A stretch of DNA of 64,000 nt from UMGS692 sp963653425 (GCA_963653425.1 CAVJWC010000002.1:124001-188000); one strand, 5' to 3'. Positions 33,426 to 42,578 are shown, numbered from the stretch's first letter. A program made the numbers and translations. Notes: generated by a model from the sequence alone, not told the origin.

Positions 33426-34406
33426 ATGAAATACGTAGAATTCAGGTGCCTTAGAAACGCAAGTCTTTCTTCTTACACGGCTATGGTCTTAGGCTGCGGA
33501 AAGAACCGCGTTTTAAGGCTTATAAAGAACGGAGACGTGCGTCTTTCGGGCAGAAAAATCAAGGACGACGCCGAAGTTTTAACTGGCGACGAGGTAGGAA
33601 TTTATCTTGCCGACGACTTTTACGAGAAGGTTTTCGACGTTATTTACCGCGACGAAAACGTTATCGTGGTTTTTAAGCCCGCGGGAATAGAGTCGTCGGG
33701 AGATTTTTCCATGGAAGAAAGACTGTCGGCTTTTTTCGGAACGCCCGTCTACGCCTGCCACAGACTCGACACCAACACCACGGGCGTGAATCTTTTCGCG
33801 TTTAACGAAACCGCCCGCGAAGAAGCCTTTTCCGCCTTCAAAGAAAGACGTTTTTCCAAGGAATATATAGCCGACGTTTTCGGTAACCCCGAAAAACACG
33901 CTCTTTTAAGCGATTATCTCGTTAAGGACGCGGAAAAAGGCAAATGCCGCGTCGTCGGTAGCATGGTAAAAGGCTCTGCGCCTGTAATTACCGAGTACGA
34001 ACTTAAAGCGCAGTCGTTTTTCCTGCCGAAAGGTTGTGTTCCGGACGGGGAAAGCAAGGCTTTTTCCATAAATGCAAAAACGGCTCGGGATAATTGCCTG
34101 AAACGCGCGGAATTTAACGAAAAGACGTCGGAAAAACAAAAGTGCGGAGCTTTTGCGGAAGAAAAGATAAAGATTTCCACCCTTCTCGTTAAACCTCAGA
34201 CGGGAAGAACCCATCAGATAAGGGCGCATCTTGCCTATAAAGGCCTGCCCGTCGTGGGCGACTGCAAATACGGGGATTTCGCACTGAACAAACTCGTCGG
34301 AGAAACCCGACAGAGGCTTGCCTGCGTATCGCTTACGGGAGAATTTCCGAAGAACGGTAAACTTTATTACCTTTCGGGCAAAAATTTTTCCCGTCAATTA
34401 GTCTGA
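33426..34406 (+). CDS. RluA-family pseudouridine synthase with S4 domain and an insertion
   Basis: 326 residues from the ATG at 33426, preceded by AAGGACGGG. The alternative start 24 bases earlier has no ribosome binding site. An S4 RNA-binding domain (about 12-60) precedes the catalytic domain. The catalytic Asp115 lies in HRLDTNTTG, and the later motif KPQTGRTHQIRAHL is intact. Between them about 55 extra, Lys/Cys-rich residues (about 190-245, FFLPKGCVPDGESKAF onward) interrupt the usual domain. It modifies uridines in rRNA or tRNA; the target cannot be read. Confidence 0.92.
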   Translation: MKYVEFRCLRNASLSSYTAMVLGCGKNRVLRLIKNGDVRLSGRKIKDDAEVLTGDEVGIYLADDFYEKVFDVIYRDENVIVVFKPAGIESSGDFSMEERLSAFFGTPVYACHRLDTNTTGVNLFAFNETAREEAFSAFKERRFSKEYIADVFGNPEKHALLSDYLVKDAEKGKCRVVGSMVKGSAPVITEYELKAQSFFLPKGCVPDGESKAFSINAKTARDNCLKRAEFNEKTSEKQKCGAFAEEKIKISTLLVKPQTGRTHQIRAHLAYKGLPVVGDCKYGDFALNKLVGETRQRLACVSLTGEFPKNGKLYYLSGKNFSRQLV

Positions 34407-34411
34407 AATAC

Positions 34412-34440
34412 TTGCCACGAGAGGTGAAATAGGTTATAAT
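34412..34440 (+). promoter_or_regulatory. Promoter of the Dabb-cyclophilin pair
   Basis: TTGCCA (34412-34417), 17-base spacer, TATAAT (34435-34440). Confidence 0.82.
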
Positions 34441-34492
34441 AATGAAGATTGTATCGCTTCACGCGGACATAATTTTCAATAGGATGTGACTT

Positions 34493-34780
34493 ATGGTAAA
34501 ACACGTTGTGCTTTATAAGCTTTACGATTCTTCGGAAGTTTCGAGAAAAGCCGTAATCGATAAGCTTATGTCTATGAAAGGCAAAATCGACTTACTCGTC
34601 GATATAGAAGCGGGAGCGGATTTTCTTGCGAGCGAGAGAAGTTACGACGTCTGTCTTGTCGTAACGCTTAAGAGCAGAGAAGATCTTGCGCTTTACGCGG
34701 AACATCCGGTTCATCTGCCGGTAAAGGCATTTATGAAAACCGCCGTTGAAAAAGCGGTGTCCGTAGATTACGAAGTATAA
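34493..34780 (+). CDS. Dabb family (stress-responsive alpha/beta barrel) protein
   Basis: 95 residues. The start VKHVVLYKLYDSSE and the later HPVHLPVKAFMKTAVEKAVSVDYEV are typical of Dabb dimeric ferredoxin-like barrels. Bacterial members are small and mostly of unknown function. It has a promoter at 34412-34440 and lies 19 bases before the cyclophilin lipoprotein gene, so the two are co-transcribed. Confidence 0.88.
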   Translation: MVKHVVLYKLYDSSEVSRKAVIDKLMSMKGKIDLLVDIEAGADFLASERSYDVCLVVTLKSREDLALYAEHPVHLPVKAFMKTAVEKAVSVDYEV

Positions 34781-34799
34781 AAACAACGAGGTGCTTTTT

Positions 34800-35624
34800 A
34801 TGAAAAAATTTGCTTTATTGCTTGCAGTCATTATGACCGCGCTGGTACTGGTCGGATGTTCGTCCGGATTCATGAGCGAAAGCGAAATGCTTAAACTTAC
34901 GCAAAATCCCGAAGTTACCATTACCATGAGCTATACGGATTCCAACGATATAGAAAAAGAATTTACTCTTGTATACGAGCTTCATTACGAAAAAGCTCCC
35001 ATCACCGTTACCAATTTCGTTAATCTCGTGAGCGAAGGCTTCTATAACGGAAGTATCATAAGCTCGGCTAACATATCTTCCACGCCCTCGGCTACAAGCA
35101 CTTTCTACTACATCGGAGGCGGAAAGTATAAACTTGCGGAAGGCGACAGTAAAGTAGACGTTCTTTCCAAAGATTACTACATCAAAGGCGAATTCAAAGC
35201 TAACCTCTGGATGAAAGACGACGAAACTCCTCTTAAACACGAAATAGGCAATCTCGTAATGGACAGAACTTCCGGTGCGGGCAGTTTCGATACGGCTTCC
35301 ACGGGCTGGTACATCTGTATGTCTTCCTGGGCGACCAGAGACGGTAACTACGCCGTATTCGGTACGCTTAAATCCATGAGCGGAAAGATTTACAAGACCA
35401 ACGAAAACGACGAAAAAACAGTCGACTTCGAGATAGCTTCTCAGAGCGATATGATTTCCGTTTTCTATAACGATATTATGAATATGAGCGCGTCTTCGCA
35501 GACTATGAAGACCACGGAAGAAACTTCCACGACCGTTAAAGTTCCCAGCCTTACCATCACCGTTAATATGACGGTAGACACTTTCGGCGTTTCCTTCCCC
35601 AAGGCAAAAACCATCAAGAAATAA
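34800..35624 (+). CDS. Cyclophilin-type peptidyl-prolyl isomerase lipoprotein
   Basis: 274 residues from the ATG at 34800, six bases after GAGGTG. An in-frame GTG inside that ribosome binding site is unlikely to be the start. Lipoprotein signal with Cys20 (LVLVGC). The cyclophilin core is divergent: APITVTNFVNLVSEGFYNGS, then EIGNLVMDRTSGAG and NYAVFGTLKSM. The usual FHR...QGGD stretch is altered (IISSANISSTPSATSTFYYIGGG), so isomerase activity may be weak. C-terminal about 45 residues are Ser/Thr-rich. It probably assists folding at the cell surface. Confidence 0.85.
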   Translation: MKKFALLLAVIMTALVLVGCSSGFMSESEMLKLTQNPEVTITMSYTDSNDIEKEFTLVYELHYEKAPITVTNFVNLVSEGFYNGSIISSANISSTPSATSTFYYIGGGKYKLAEGDSKVDVLSKDYYIKGEFKANLWMKDDETPLKHEIGNLVMDRTSGAGSFDTASTGWYICMSSWATRDGNYAVFGTLKSMSGKIYKTNENDEKTVDFEIASQSDMISVFYNDIMNMSASSQTMKTTEETSTTVKVPSLTITVNMTVDTFGVSFPKAKTIKK

Positions 35625-35728
35625 GACGGCGCGACTGCCTTATGGCGGTGCGTTTGCCTTAGGAGTTTCCTTTGCGGGCTTTGTCCCGTTGGAAACCTAC
35701 GGAAAAAGTGAACGATTTCGTTTGACTA

Positions 35729-35750
35729 AGGGCGCGCTGCGCCCTTTTTT
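35729..35750 (+). terminator. Terminator abutting the DUF512 gene
   Basis: AGGGCGC/GCGCCCT stem with a GCT loop (one base of the stem may be shared) and six T, ending only six bases before the next start codon. Confidence 0.75.
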
Positions 35751-35756
35751 AAGTTT

Positions 35757-37052
35757 ATGTTAACGATTAAAAGTATAGACAAAGGCAGTATAGCCGAAGA
35801 ATTGGGACTTAAACCCGGCGACGCGATAACCGCGTTCAACGGTGAAGAAGCTCTCGACATTCTGGATTACAGTTATTACGACGCTTCGGATAAGTTCGTG
35901 ATGACCGTAAAACGCGGAGGAGTTACCGAAGATTACGAGATAGAAAAGGACGACTGGGAAGAAATCGGTATCAATTTCACCGAGAACTGTTATCTTAACA
36001 CTCCCAAGTCCTGCCTCAATAAGTGCGTTTTCTGTTTCGTGGACCAACTTCCCAAAGGACTTCGCAAAACGCTTTACATCAAAGACGACGATTACAGACT
36101 GAGTTTCGTTACGGGCAACTACGTTACGCTTACCAACGTAGGCGAAAAGGAGATAAACAGGGTAATAGAAAAGAAGTTTTCGCCCCTTTATATCTCGGTT
36201 CACGCAACGGACGACAGGATAAGACGTTATCTTTTGGGAAAACCCGACGCAGCCGAACTTATGCCGATATTAAGGCGATTTGCTACGGCGGGGATAGTTA
36301 TGCACACTCAGGTCGTTATGTGCCCCGAGATAAACGACGGAGAAGTCCTTATGAAAACCGTCCGCGACCTTGCGGAGCTTTACCCTCAGGTAAAAAGCCT
36401 TGCCGTCGTTCCCGTGGGACTTACGGGACACAGAAACGGACTTTCCTGCGTTGAACCGGTTGACGAAGAATGCGCTGCCCGCACGATAAGAGACTGCGAC
36501 GGGTTCAACGAAGAATTCCGTAAAACGCACGGGGAGAACTTCGTTTTCTGCTCGGACGAAATGTACGTAAAATCGGGTATAGAAGTCCCCGAAGAAGAAT
36601 ATTACGGCGATTTCGAACAGATCGAAAACGGTGTGGGCTTGCTCACGGAATTCAAACGCGACTGTAAAGAAGGTCTGGAAGGAGCGTCGCGCGCAAGAAA
36701 AGGAACTTTCGTTCTTTTGACGGGCGTTTCGGCTTTCGATTACGTAAACAGAGAAGTAGGAAGAATAAAGAATCTCTATCCCGACCTCGACGTTACCGTT
36801 ACGGCGGTGGAAAACGAGTTTTTCGGCAAAACCGTTACCGTCACGGGACTTTTAACGGGCGGAGACCTTCTTAAAGCTATAAAGAAAACCCCGAAAAACG
36901 CAACCGTTATTCTTCCGAGAGTTATGCTTAAAGAGTTCGAAAACGTATTTCTCGACGGTATGACCGTAGACGAACTCAGAAAAGCGGGAAAAAGAAACAT
37001 AGAAATAGTGGAAACGGGCGGAATTCCTCTCGTGGAAGCTTTGACCAGATAG
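35757..37052 (+). CDS. DUF512 / PDZ-radical SAM-like protein (TIGR03279 type)
   Basis: 431 residues. A PDZ-like domain (1-65) is followed by a radical SAM cysteine motif C-X3-C-X2-C (Cys86, 90, 93 in SCLNKCVFC), the FVDQLPKGLR and SVHATD motifs, and a C-terminal DUF512 domain (about 285-425). The family is widespread in Clostridia and characteristically sits just before der, as here (39-base gap). Its reaction is not established. The start codon follows the terminator T run directly and no Shine-Dalgarno sequence is visible, yet there is no earlier in-frame start (TAA at 35727). Confidence 0.9.
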   Translation: MLTIKSIDKGSIAEELGLKPGDAITAFNGEEALDILDYSYYDASDKFVMTVKRGGVTEDYEIEKDDWEEIGINFTENCYLNTPKSCLNKCVFCFVDQLPKGLRKTLYIKDDDYRLSFVTGNYVTLTNVGEKEINRVIEKKFSPLYISVHATDDRIRRYLLGKPDAAELMPILRRFATAGIVMHTQVVMCPEINDGEVLMKTVRDLAELYPQVKSLAVVPVGLTGHRNGLSCVEPVDEECAARTIRDCDGFNEEFRKTHGENFVFCSDEMYVKSGIEVPEEEYYGDFEQIENGVGLLTEFKRDCKEGLEGASRARKGTFVLLTGVSAFDYVNREVGRIKNLYPDLDVTVTAVENEFFGKTVTVTGLLTGGDLLKAIKKTPKNATVILPRVMLKEFENVFLDGMTVDELRKAGKRNIEIVETGGIPLVEALTR

Positions 37053-37090
37053 AACGGGCAAGACCTTATAAAAGGCAGGAAAACAGAAAA

Positions 37091-38419
37091 ATGAAACCAT
37101 TCGTAGCAATCGTCGGAAAAGCAAACGTCGGAAAATCCACGTTTTTCAATAAAGTTTCGGGCGACAGAAAATCAATAGTAATGGACATTGCCGGCGTTAC
37201 GCGCGACAGACTTTATGCCGACGCGGAATGGCTGGGAAGACAGTTCACGCTCGTGGACACGGGCGGAATTCAGATAAAAAGCGGAGATAAAATGGCGGAA
37301 CACATTCGTCGTCAGGCGGAAATCGCTCTCGATCTCGCGCAGGTAGTTCTCTTTTTCGTAGACGGAAAGAACGGACTCACGTCCGAGGATTACGAAGTGG
37401 CTTCGCTCATAAGAAAGACGGAAAAACCCGTTTTTCTCGTCGTCAACAAGATAGATAACTTCAAAGACGTAGACCTTTCGGACTTTTATAGTTTGGGAAT
37501 AGGCGAAGAAGTTTTCCCCATTTCCAGCGAACATCTTATGGGTGTGGGAGATTTGCTGGACGAAGTTATAAAATACTTCCCCGAAACGGACGAAGAAGAG
37601 GACGACGACAGAATAAAAATCGCCGTGGTAGGCAAGCCCAACGCGGGAAAGTCCAGTCTGACCAACTGCATTCTGGGTTACGACAGAACCATTGTAAGTA
37701 ACGTTGCGGGAACGACGCGCGACGCCATAGACACGCCCTTCGATTACGAAGGCAGGAAATATACGATTATCGACACGGCGGGCATAAGAAGAAAACGCAG
37801 TATAGAAGATTCGTCGGTAGAAGCCTACAGCGTAATGCGGGCTTTGGGCGCGATAAGAAGATGCGACGTTTGTCTCGTGGTTCTCGACGCGGGCGAAGAG
37901 ATTTCCGAACAGGACGTAAGAATCGCGGGTTACGCTCACGAACAGGGCAAGCCTACGGTTATCGTTCTCAATAAGTGGGATTTAATCGAAAAGGACACCT
38001 TTACCATAGAAAAGTACAAGAAGAAGCTCAACGCCGATCTTGCTTTTATGGATTATTTCAGATATATCACCGTCAGCGCGAAAACGGGACAGAGGCTTCC
38101 GAAGCTTATGACCATGATAGACGAAGTTTACGCTAACAGCTGTTTCAGAGCGTCCACGGGCGTTCTCAACGACGTGCTTGCCGATATGACGGCTGCGGTC
38201 GAACCGCCTTCCAAGAACGGCAGACGGCTTAAAATCAAGTATATGACTCAGCCGACCACATGTCCGCCTACCTTCGTTCTTTTCGTGAACGACGCAAACC
38301 TGATGCATTTCTCTTATAAAAGGTATATAGAAAACGAATTGAGGGCATCATTCAATTTAAGCGGAACGCCGATGAAGCTGTTTATAAGGACTTCGGGCGA
38401 AAAAGACGACAGAAGATAG
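37091..38419 (+). CDS. der: Ribosome assembly GTPase Der (EngA)
   Basis: 442 residues with two consecutive GTPase domains and a C-terminal KH-like domain (about 360-440), needed for large-subunit assembly. G1 motifs GKANVGKST (first) and GKPNAGKSS (second), switch/G3 motifs DTGG and DTAGI, and G4 motifs NKID and NKWD are all present. Length matches the family. GGCAGGAAAAC precedes the ATG. Co-transcribed with the DUF512 gene before and plsY after. Confidence 0.98.
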   Translation: MKPFVAIVGKANVGKSTFFNKVSGDRKSIVMDIAGVTRDRLYADAEWLGRQFTLVDTGGIQIKSGDKMAEHIRRQAEIALDLAQVVLFFVDGKNGLTSEDYEVASLIRKTEKPVFLVVNKIDNFKDVDLSDFYSLGIGEEVFPISSEHLMGVGDLLDEVIKYFPETDEEEDDDRIKIAVVGKPNAGKSSLTNCILGYDRTIVSNVAGTTRDAIDTPFDYEGRKYTIIDTAGIRRKRSIEDSSVEAYSVMRALGAIRRCDVCLVVLDAGEEISEQDVRIAGYAHEQGKPTVIVLNKWDLIEKDTFTIEKYKKKLNADLAFMDYFRYITVSAKTGQRLPKLMTMIDEVYANSCFRASTGVLNDVLADMTAAVEPPSKNGRRLKIKYMTQPTTCPPTFVLFVNDANLMHFSYKRYIENELRASFNLSGTPMKLFIRTSGEKDDRR

Positions 38420-38444
38420 CTTTTCAGGCTCGGAGGAGTTCAAA

Positions 38445-39143
38445 TTGAGTAAATTATTGTGGCAATACGCAGTGTTCGGGATAGTCTGTTATATTATCTG
38501 CAACTTCAACTTTGCCGTGTTTATATCCAGAAAGTTCAAGCACACCGATATAAGAACGGTAGGTAGCGGAAATCCCGGCACGACCAACATGTTCCGCGCT
38601 TTCGGGCTTAAATTCGGACTGATTACCTTTGTTTGCGATATGCTCAAAGGTTTCGTCTGCGCTATGGGCGGAAAACTGCTTTTCGCGTGGCTCGCCGAGT
38701 CCGTCGGACTTACGGGCGCGGAAGCCGAATACGCTTCTCTTTTCGGAGGATATTTGGGCGGTTTATGCGCGGGCATAGGTCACGTTTTCCCCGTTCTTTT
38801 CGGATTCAAAGGCGGAAAGGGTTTTGCTACGGGCATAGGTCTTTTCCTTGCGGTAGATCCGTTGGTTGCGGTTATGGCTGTTCTCGTAGGGGGCGTCGTG
38901 TTGCTTGCAACCGATATGATGTCGCCCTTCGCGATATTGTTTTTCACGATAATGACGCTCTGGAGCGCTTTTTCTCTTCTTCCCGAGAAACTTCCGCATT
39001 TTATAGTCGTCGTGCTTTATTACGCGCTGGTGCTGTTTGCGCACAGACATAACATAAAGAGGCTCTATCACGGCGAAGAAAACAAAATGGGCATAACGAA
39101 ATTACTTAAAAAACACGATAAAGACGGCGAAGAAAAACGCTGA
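38445..39143 (+). CDS. plsY: Acyl-phosphate:glycerol-3-phosphate acyltransferase, TTG start
   Basis: 232-residue membrane enzyme that transfers acyl groups from acyl-phosphate to glycerol-3-phosphate in phospholipid synthesis. Motifs VGSGNPGTTN, FKGGKGFATG and the C-terminal HRHNIKRL region are canonical, with five hydrophobic segments. The start is TTG at 38445, seven to nine bases after GGAGG; the next Met lies inside the second conserved motif. It follows der by 25 bases, a common Bacillota arrangement. A charged C-terminal tail (about 207-232) is a little longer than usual. Confidence 0.96.
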   Translation: MSKLLWQYAVFGIVCYIICNFNFAVFISRKFKHTDIRTVGSGNPGTTNMFRAFGLKFGLITFVCDMLKGFVCAMGGKLLFAWLAESVGLTGAEAEYASLFGGYLGGLCAGIGHVFPVLFGFKGGKGFATGIGLFLAVDPLVAVMAVLVGGVVLLATDMMSPFAILFFTIMTLWSAFSLLPEKLPHFIVVVLYYALVLFAHRHNIKRLYHGEENKMGITKLLKKHDKDGEEKR

Positions 39144-39201
39144 CGTCGTGTCATTTATCCGCGCTTTTGCATAAGCTGAAATAAATGCGTGAGGCAGGCT
39201 T

Positions 39202-39414
39202 ATGAGATACGAAAGGTGTGAAAGGTGCGAGATAAACTTTAAGCCCGTCGGCGAACCTTATTGCGAGATTTGCAGACGGGAAATAAAGGGAGAACTATGG
39301 GATTACGGCGAGGACGAAAAAAGAATCTGTCCCGATTGCGGAATCCGCGTTCTTTCCGAAGGAGAAGAGTGCTGTAAAGTTTGCAGGGAAAAACTCTCTT
39401 CTTCGTATAGTTAA
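39202..39414 (+). CDS. Small double zinc-ribbon protein
   Basis: 70 residues with two zinc ribbons: CERC with CEIC (6-25) and CPDC with CKVC (about 45-62). It is clearly related to the first 65 residues of the acidic zinc-ribbon protein at 17812 (same spacing, and GEPYCEIC versus RQDMCDVC) but lacks its acidic tail. Function unknown; zinc ribbons of this size usually bind nucleic acid or protein. GAGG lies shortly before the ATG. It follows plsY and precedes the phosphoesterase gene. Confidence 0.75.
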   Translation: MRYERCERCEINFKPVGEPYCEICRREIKGELWDYGEDEKRICPDCGIRVLSEGEECCKVCREKLSSSYS

Positions 39415-39454
39415 CAGCCCGAAGCTTTTGCCGAGGGAAAAAGGAGTTTTACTT

Positions 39455-40153
39455 TTGAAGGTTTACGCGATAAGCGATTTGCATATGTCGGCTTCGGTCA
39501 ATAAACCCATGAACGTTTTCGGCGCGTGTTGGGACAATTATCTCGAAAGGGTAATTTCCGACTGGAAAGAGAAAGTCACGGACGAAGACGTGGTGCTGAT
39601 GCCGGGGGATTTCTCGTGGGCGATGAAGCCCGAAGAAGTAAAAGCCGATTTCGACGCGCTGGCTTCTCTCCCGGGAGAAAAGGTAATACTCCGAGGCAAT
39701 CACGATTATTGGTGGAATACGTTAAGTCAGGTTAAGAGTATTCTGCCCGAAAGGTTTTACGCCCTGCAGAACGACGCTATGCGTTTCGGCGACGTTATCG
39801 TCTGCGGAACGCGCGGTTGGATGTGTCCGGGCGCGGAAAAACTTTCCGAACACGACGAGAAGATTTATTTAAGAGAGGTGGAAAGGCTTAAACTTTCTCT
39901 TAAAAAAATGTCCGAACTCAAGACTGATAACGATAAAGTGGTCTGCATTATGCACTATCCGCCCTTTAACGTATACAGAGAAGAATCGGATTTTATAAAG
40001 CTTTTTATAGAATACGGAATAAAAACCGTCGTTTACGGACATCTTCACGGAAAGGACTGTCGCGCCGATAAGTACATAAAACGTTTCGGCATGGAATTCT
40101 ATCTCGTTTCTACGGATATAGTCGGGCATAAACTCGTGGAAATTCCGCTGTAA
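39455..40153 (+). CDS. Calcineurin-like metallophosphoesterase, TTG start
   Basis: 232 residues from the TTG at 39455, eight bases after AAAGGAG. A longer frame beginning at a TTG at 39428 would include the ribosome binding site. All metal-binding motifs are visible: ISDLHM, MPGDFSW, RGNHDYWW, CIMHYPP and VYGHLHG. Such two-metal enzymes hydrolyse phosphodiesters or monoesters; the substrate is unknown. It sits at the end of the der-plsY-zinc-ribbon group. Confidence 0.92.
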   Translation: MKVYAISDLHMSASVNKPMNVFGACWDNYLERVISDWKEKVTDEDVVLMPGDFSWAMKPEEVKADFDALASLPGEKVILRGNHDYWWNTLSQVKSILPERFYALQNDAMRFGDVIVCGTRGWMCPGAEKLSEHDEKIYLREVERLKLSLKKMSELKTDNDKVVCIMHYPPFNVYREESDFIKLFIEYGIKTVVYGHLHGKDCRADKYIKRFGMEFYLVSTDIVGHKLVEIPL

Positions 40154-40253
40154 AACCGAAAAAAGCTATTGCAGTAGGGACAGACTTATTGCAAAGCGTA
40201 AATTTACGAACTAAAATTGCCCGCGTGGCGAATTAAAAAGGAAAAATATATAA

Positions 40254-41921
40254 ATGGCAAATAATCTTAAAGTTATGTTTCTCGGAGGATTGGGTGAAAT
40301 CGGTAAGAACATAACGGTTTTCGAGTGTTGCGATCAGATTGTGATAATCGATTGCGGACTCAGTTTTCCGTCCGACGATATGCCCGGAGTAGACGTGGTT
40401 ATACCCGACGTTTCCTATCTGAAAGAGAACGCGTACAAGATTCAGGGAATGCTACTGACGCACGGTCACGAAGACCATATAGGAGCCGTTCCTTACGTTC
40501 TTAAAGAGATAGGAATCGATTTTCCGATATTCGGAACGGCTTTGACGCTTGCACTTCTCGAAAACAAACTTCACGAACACCATATAGACGACGCCGAACT
40601 TGTCACCATAAGCAGCGGAACTGTTGCCGAACTGGGCGTTTTTTCGGCGGAATTCGTACACGTTTCCCATTCCGTGGCAGGTTCTCTCGCAATTGCCCTT
40701 AAAACCCCCGTCGGAACGGTATTCCACACGGGAGACTTCAAGGTGGACTACACGCCTCTTGCGGGCGAAGTAATGAGTCTCAGCAGGATTGCCGAGATAG
40801 GAAACGAAGGAGTTCTGCTTCTTATGGCGGACAGCACCAACGTGGAAAAGCCCGGTTACACCATGAGCGAACAGATAGTTTACGAAAGTTTCAGAAGGGT
40901 GTTTTCCGACGCGAACAGCAACAGAATAATCATCGCGACCTTTGCGAGCAACGTGGACAGGCTTCAGATAGTTCTCGATCTTGCGCGCGAATTCAACAGA
41001 AAGGTAGCCGTTTCGGGGCGTTCCATGCAAGTGGTTCTCGATACCGCGACCAGAGTAGGTTATCTTCACTATAACCCCAATTTAATTATCGATCTCGATA
41101 AAATCGACAGAATTCCCAAGAGCAACCTCGTCGTTTTGTCCACGGGCAGTCAGGGCGAACCTATGAGCGCGCTCACGAGAATGGCTTCGGGAGAGTTCAG
41201 TAAGGTGAAAATCGACGAGGACGACACGATTATCATATCGGCAAGTCCCATCCCGGGTAACGAAAAGGACGTTTACAGAGTTATAAACAATCTTTATAGG
41301 CTTGGAGCAAAGGTTATTTACAGCAGGCTTGCCGACGTTCACGTTTCGGGACACGCCTGTCAGGAAGAGCTTAAACTTATGCAGACGCTCATTCATCCAA
41401 AGTATTTCATTCCCGTTCACGGCGAATACCGCCACCTGAAACAACACGCGGCTCTTGCGGTAAAAATGGGACTTCCCGAAAAACACGTAGTTATTGCCGA
41501 CATCGGCGACGTTGTCGAAGTCAACAAGAGAAGCATTCAGAAGAACGGAAAGGTTTCCGCGGGATGCGTTCTCGTGGACGGACTGAGCGTAGGCGACGTC
41601 GGAAACATCGTTCTGAGAGACAGGGTTCAGCTCAGCGAAGACGGAATGCTTATCGTCGTTCTCGGCATTTCTTCTATGGAAGGCGGAATGATAAGCGGTC
41701 CCGAGTTTATAAGTCGCGGATTTATTTACACGGGCGACAACAGCGCGAACGACCTCGTGGACGATATGCGTCAGCTCGTTCTGGGTATTATCGAAGATAT
41801 AGATTATCCCGAATTCAACCCCACCCATCTCAAACAGACCATTCAGAAAACGCTGAGAGGTTATCTTACCAAAAAGCTTAAAAGAAGCCCGATGATTCTG
41901 CCCGTAATCGTACAGATTTAA
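40254..41921 (+). CDS. rnj: Ribonuclease J
   Basis: 555-residue metallo-beta-lactamase/beta-CASP ribonuclease with 5'-3' exonuclease and endonuclease activity in mRNA decay and rRNA maturation. The zinc motif HGHEDH is at 70-75, followed by the beta-CASP motifs (TGDFKVD, DSTNVEKPG, HVSGHACQEELKLM) and PVHGEYRHL. Length 555 is standard. A second rnj paralog common in Bacillota is not in the window. It precedes the methyltransferase gene by 22 bases. Confidence 0.97.
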   Translation: MANNLKVMFLGGLGEIGKNITVFECCDQIVIIDCGLSFPSDDMPGVDVVIPDVSYLKENAYKIQGMLLTHGHEDHIGAVPYVLKEIGIDFPIFGTALTLALLENKLHEHHIDDAELVTISSGTVAELGVFSAEFVHVSHSVAGSLAIALKTPVGTVFHTGDFKVDYTPLAGEVMSLSRIAEIGNEGVLLLMADSTNVEKPGYTMSEQIVYESFRRVFSDANSNRIIIATFASNVDRLQIVLDLAREFNRKVAVSGRSMQVVLDTATRVGYLHYNPNLIIDLDKIDRIPKSNLVVLSTGSQGEPMSALTRMASGEFSKVKIDEDDTIIISASPIPGNEKDVYRVINNLYRLGAKVIYSRLADVHVSGHACQEELKLMQTLIHPKYFIPVHGEYRHLKQHAALAVKMGLPEKHVVIADIGDVVEVNKRSIQKNGKVSAGCVLVDGLSVGDVGNIVLRDRVQLSEDGMLIVVLGISSMEGGMISGPEFISRGFIYTGDNSANDLVDDMRQLVLGIIEDIDYPEFNPTHLKQTIQKTLRGYLTKKLKRSPMILPVIVQI

Positions 41922-41943
41922 CGGACTATTCAAGGAGAAAAGA

Positions 41944-42564
41944 ATGGATTTTCTCGAACTGCTTAACTGTAAAACCGTCGGCGATATGGCGGATATGAGA
42001 AAAAACGCTTACGGCGAACATATTCCCGTGCTTTTCAGTCAGACCGAAAGGCTTCTCGACGTTCTCGTCCGAATGAAACAACCCAAAGAAATTCTCGAAA
42101 TAGGAACGGCTATCGGGTTCAGCGGTATTCTTATGCTTAAATCCGCGCCCGAGGCAAGACTCAACACCATCGAAAAACTGCCCGAATCTGCCGAAAAAGC
42201 CCGCGAGAATTTCAAAAAGTACGGCGTTTATGACCGCGTTAACCTCTTTGAAGGCGACGCAGGCGAAATCGTCCCTATGCTTACGGGTAGCTACGACTTT
42301 ATCTTTATGGACGGTCCCAAAGGGCAATACCCCGAATTCTACCCCTACCTCAAAAAACTGCTCGTAAAGGGCGGAGTCCTCGTCTGCGATAACGTTCTCT
42401 ATAAAGGACTCGTCGAAAACGTCCCCGAAAACAAACGGCATAAACATATCACCATCGCCCGAAACCTCCACGCCTTCCTCGAAAACCTCTCAAACGATAA
42501 GGATATGAGTACCGTCACCCTCAAAATAGGCGACGGAGTCTCCGTCAGCGTGAAACTTACGTGA
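41944..42564 (+). CDS. trmR: O-methyltransferase of the TrmR/YrrM type
   Basis: 206-residue class I SAM-dependent methyltransferase. SAM-binding motif ILEIGTAIGFSGILML (about 51-66), acidic motif NTIEKLPES, and DFIFMDGPKGQYPEF with VCDNVLYKG match the YrrM/TrmR family, which methylates 5-hydroxyuridine at tRNA position 34 in Bacillus. AAGGAG precedes the ATG, and it is co-transcribed with rnj. The exact substrate assignment is from family similarity. Confidence 0.85.
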   Translation: MDFLELLNCKTVGDMADMRKNAYGEHIPVLFSQTERLLDVLVRMKQPKEILEIGTAIGFSGILMLKSAPEARLNTIEKLPESAEKARENFKKYGVYDRVNLFEGDAGEIVPMLTGSYDFIFMDGPKGQYPEFYPYLKKLLVKGGVLVCDNVLYKGLVENVPENKRHKHITIARNLHAFLENLSNDKDMSTVTLKIGDGVSVSVKLT

Positions 42565-42578
42565 GTTTTCTGTTCCTT

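Noticed and set aside
35640..35700. A second structured element after the cyclophilin gene
   Set aside because: A GTTTCC/GGAAAC stem with an inner CGGG/CCCG is visible but has no matching known class and is explained as well by the degenerate spacer pattern.
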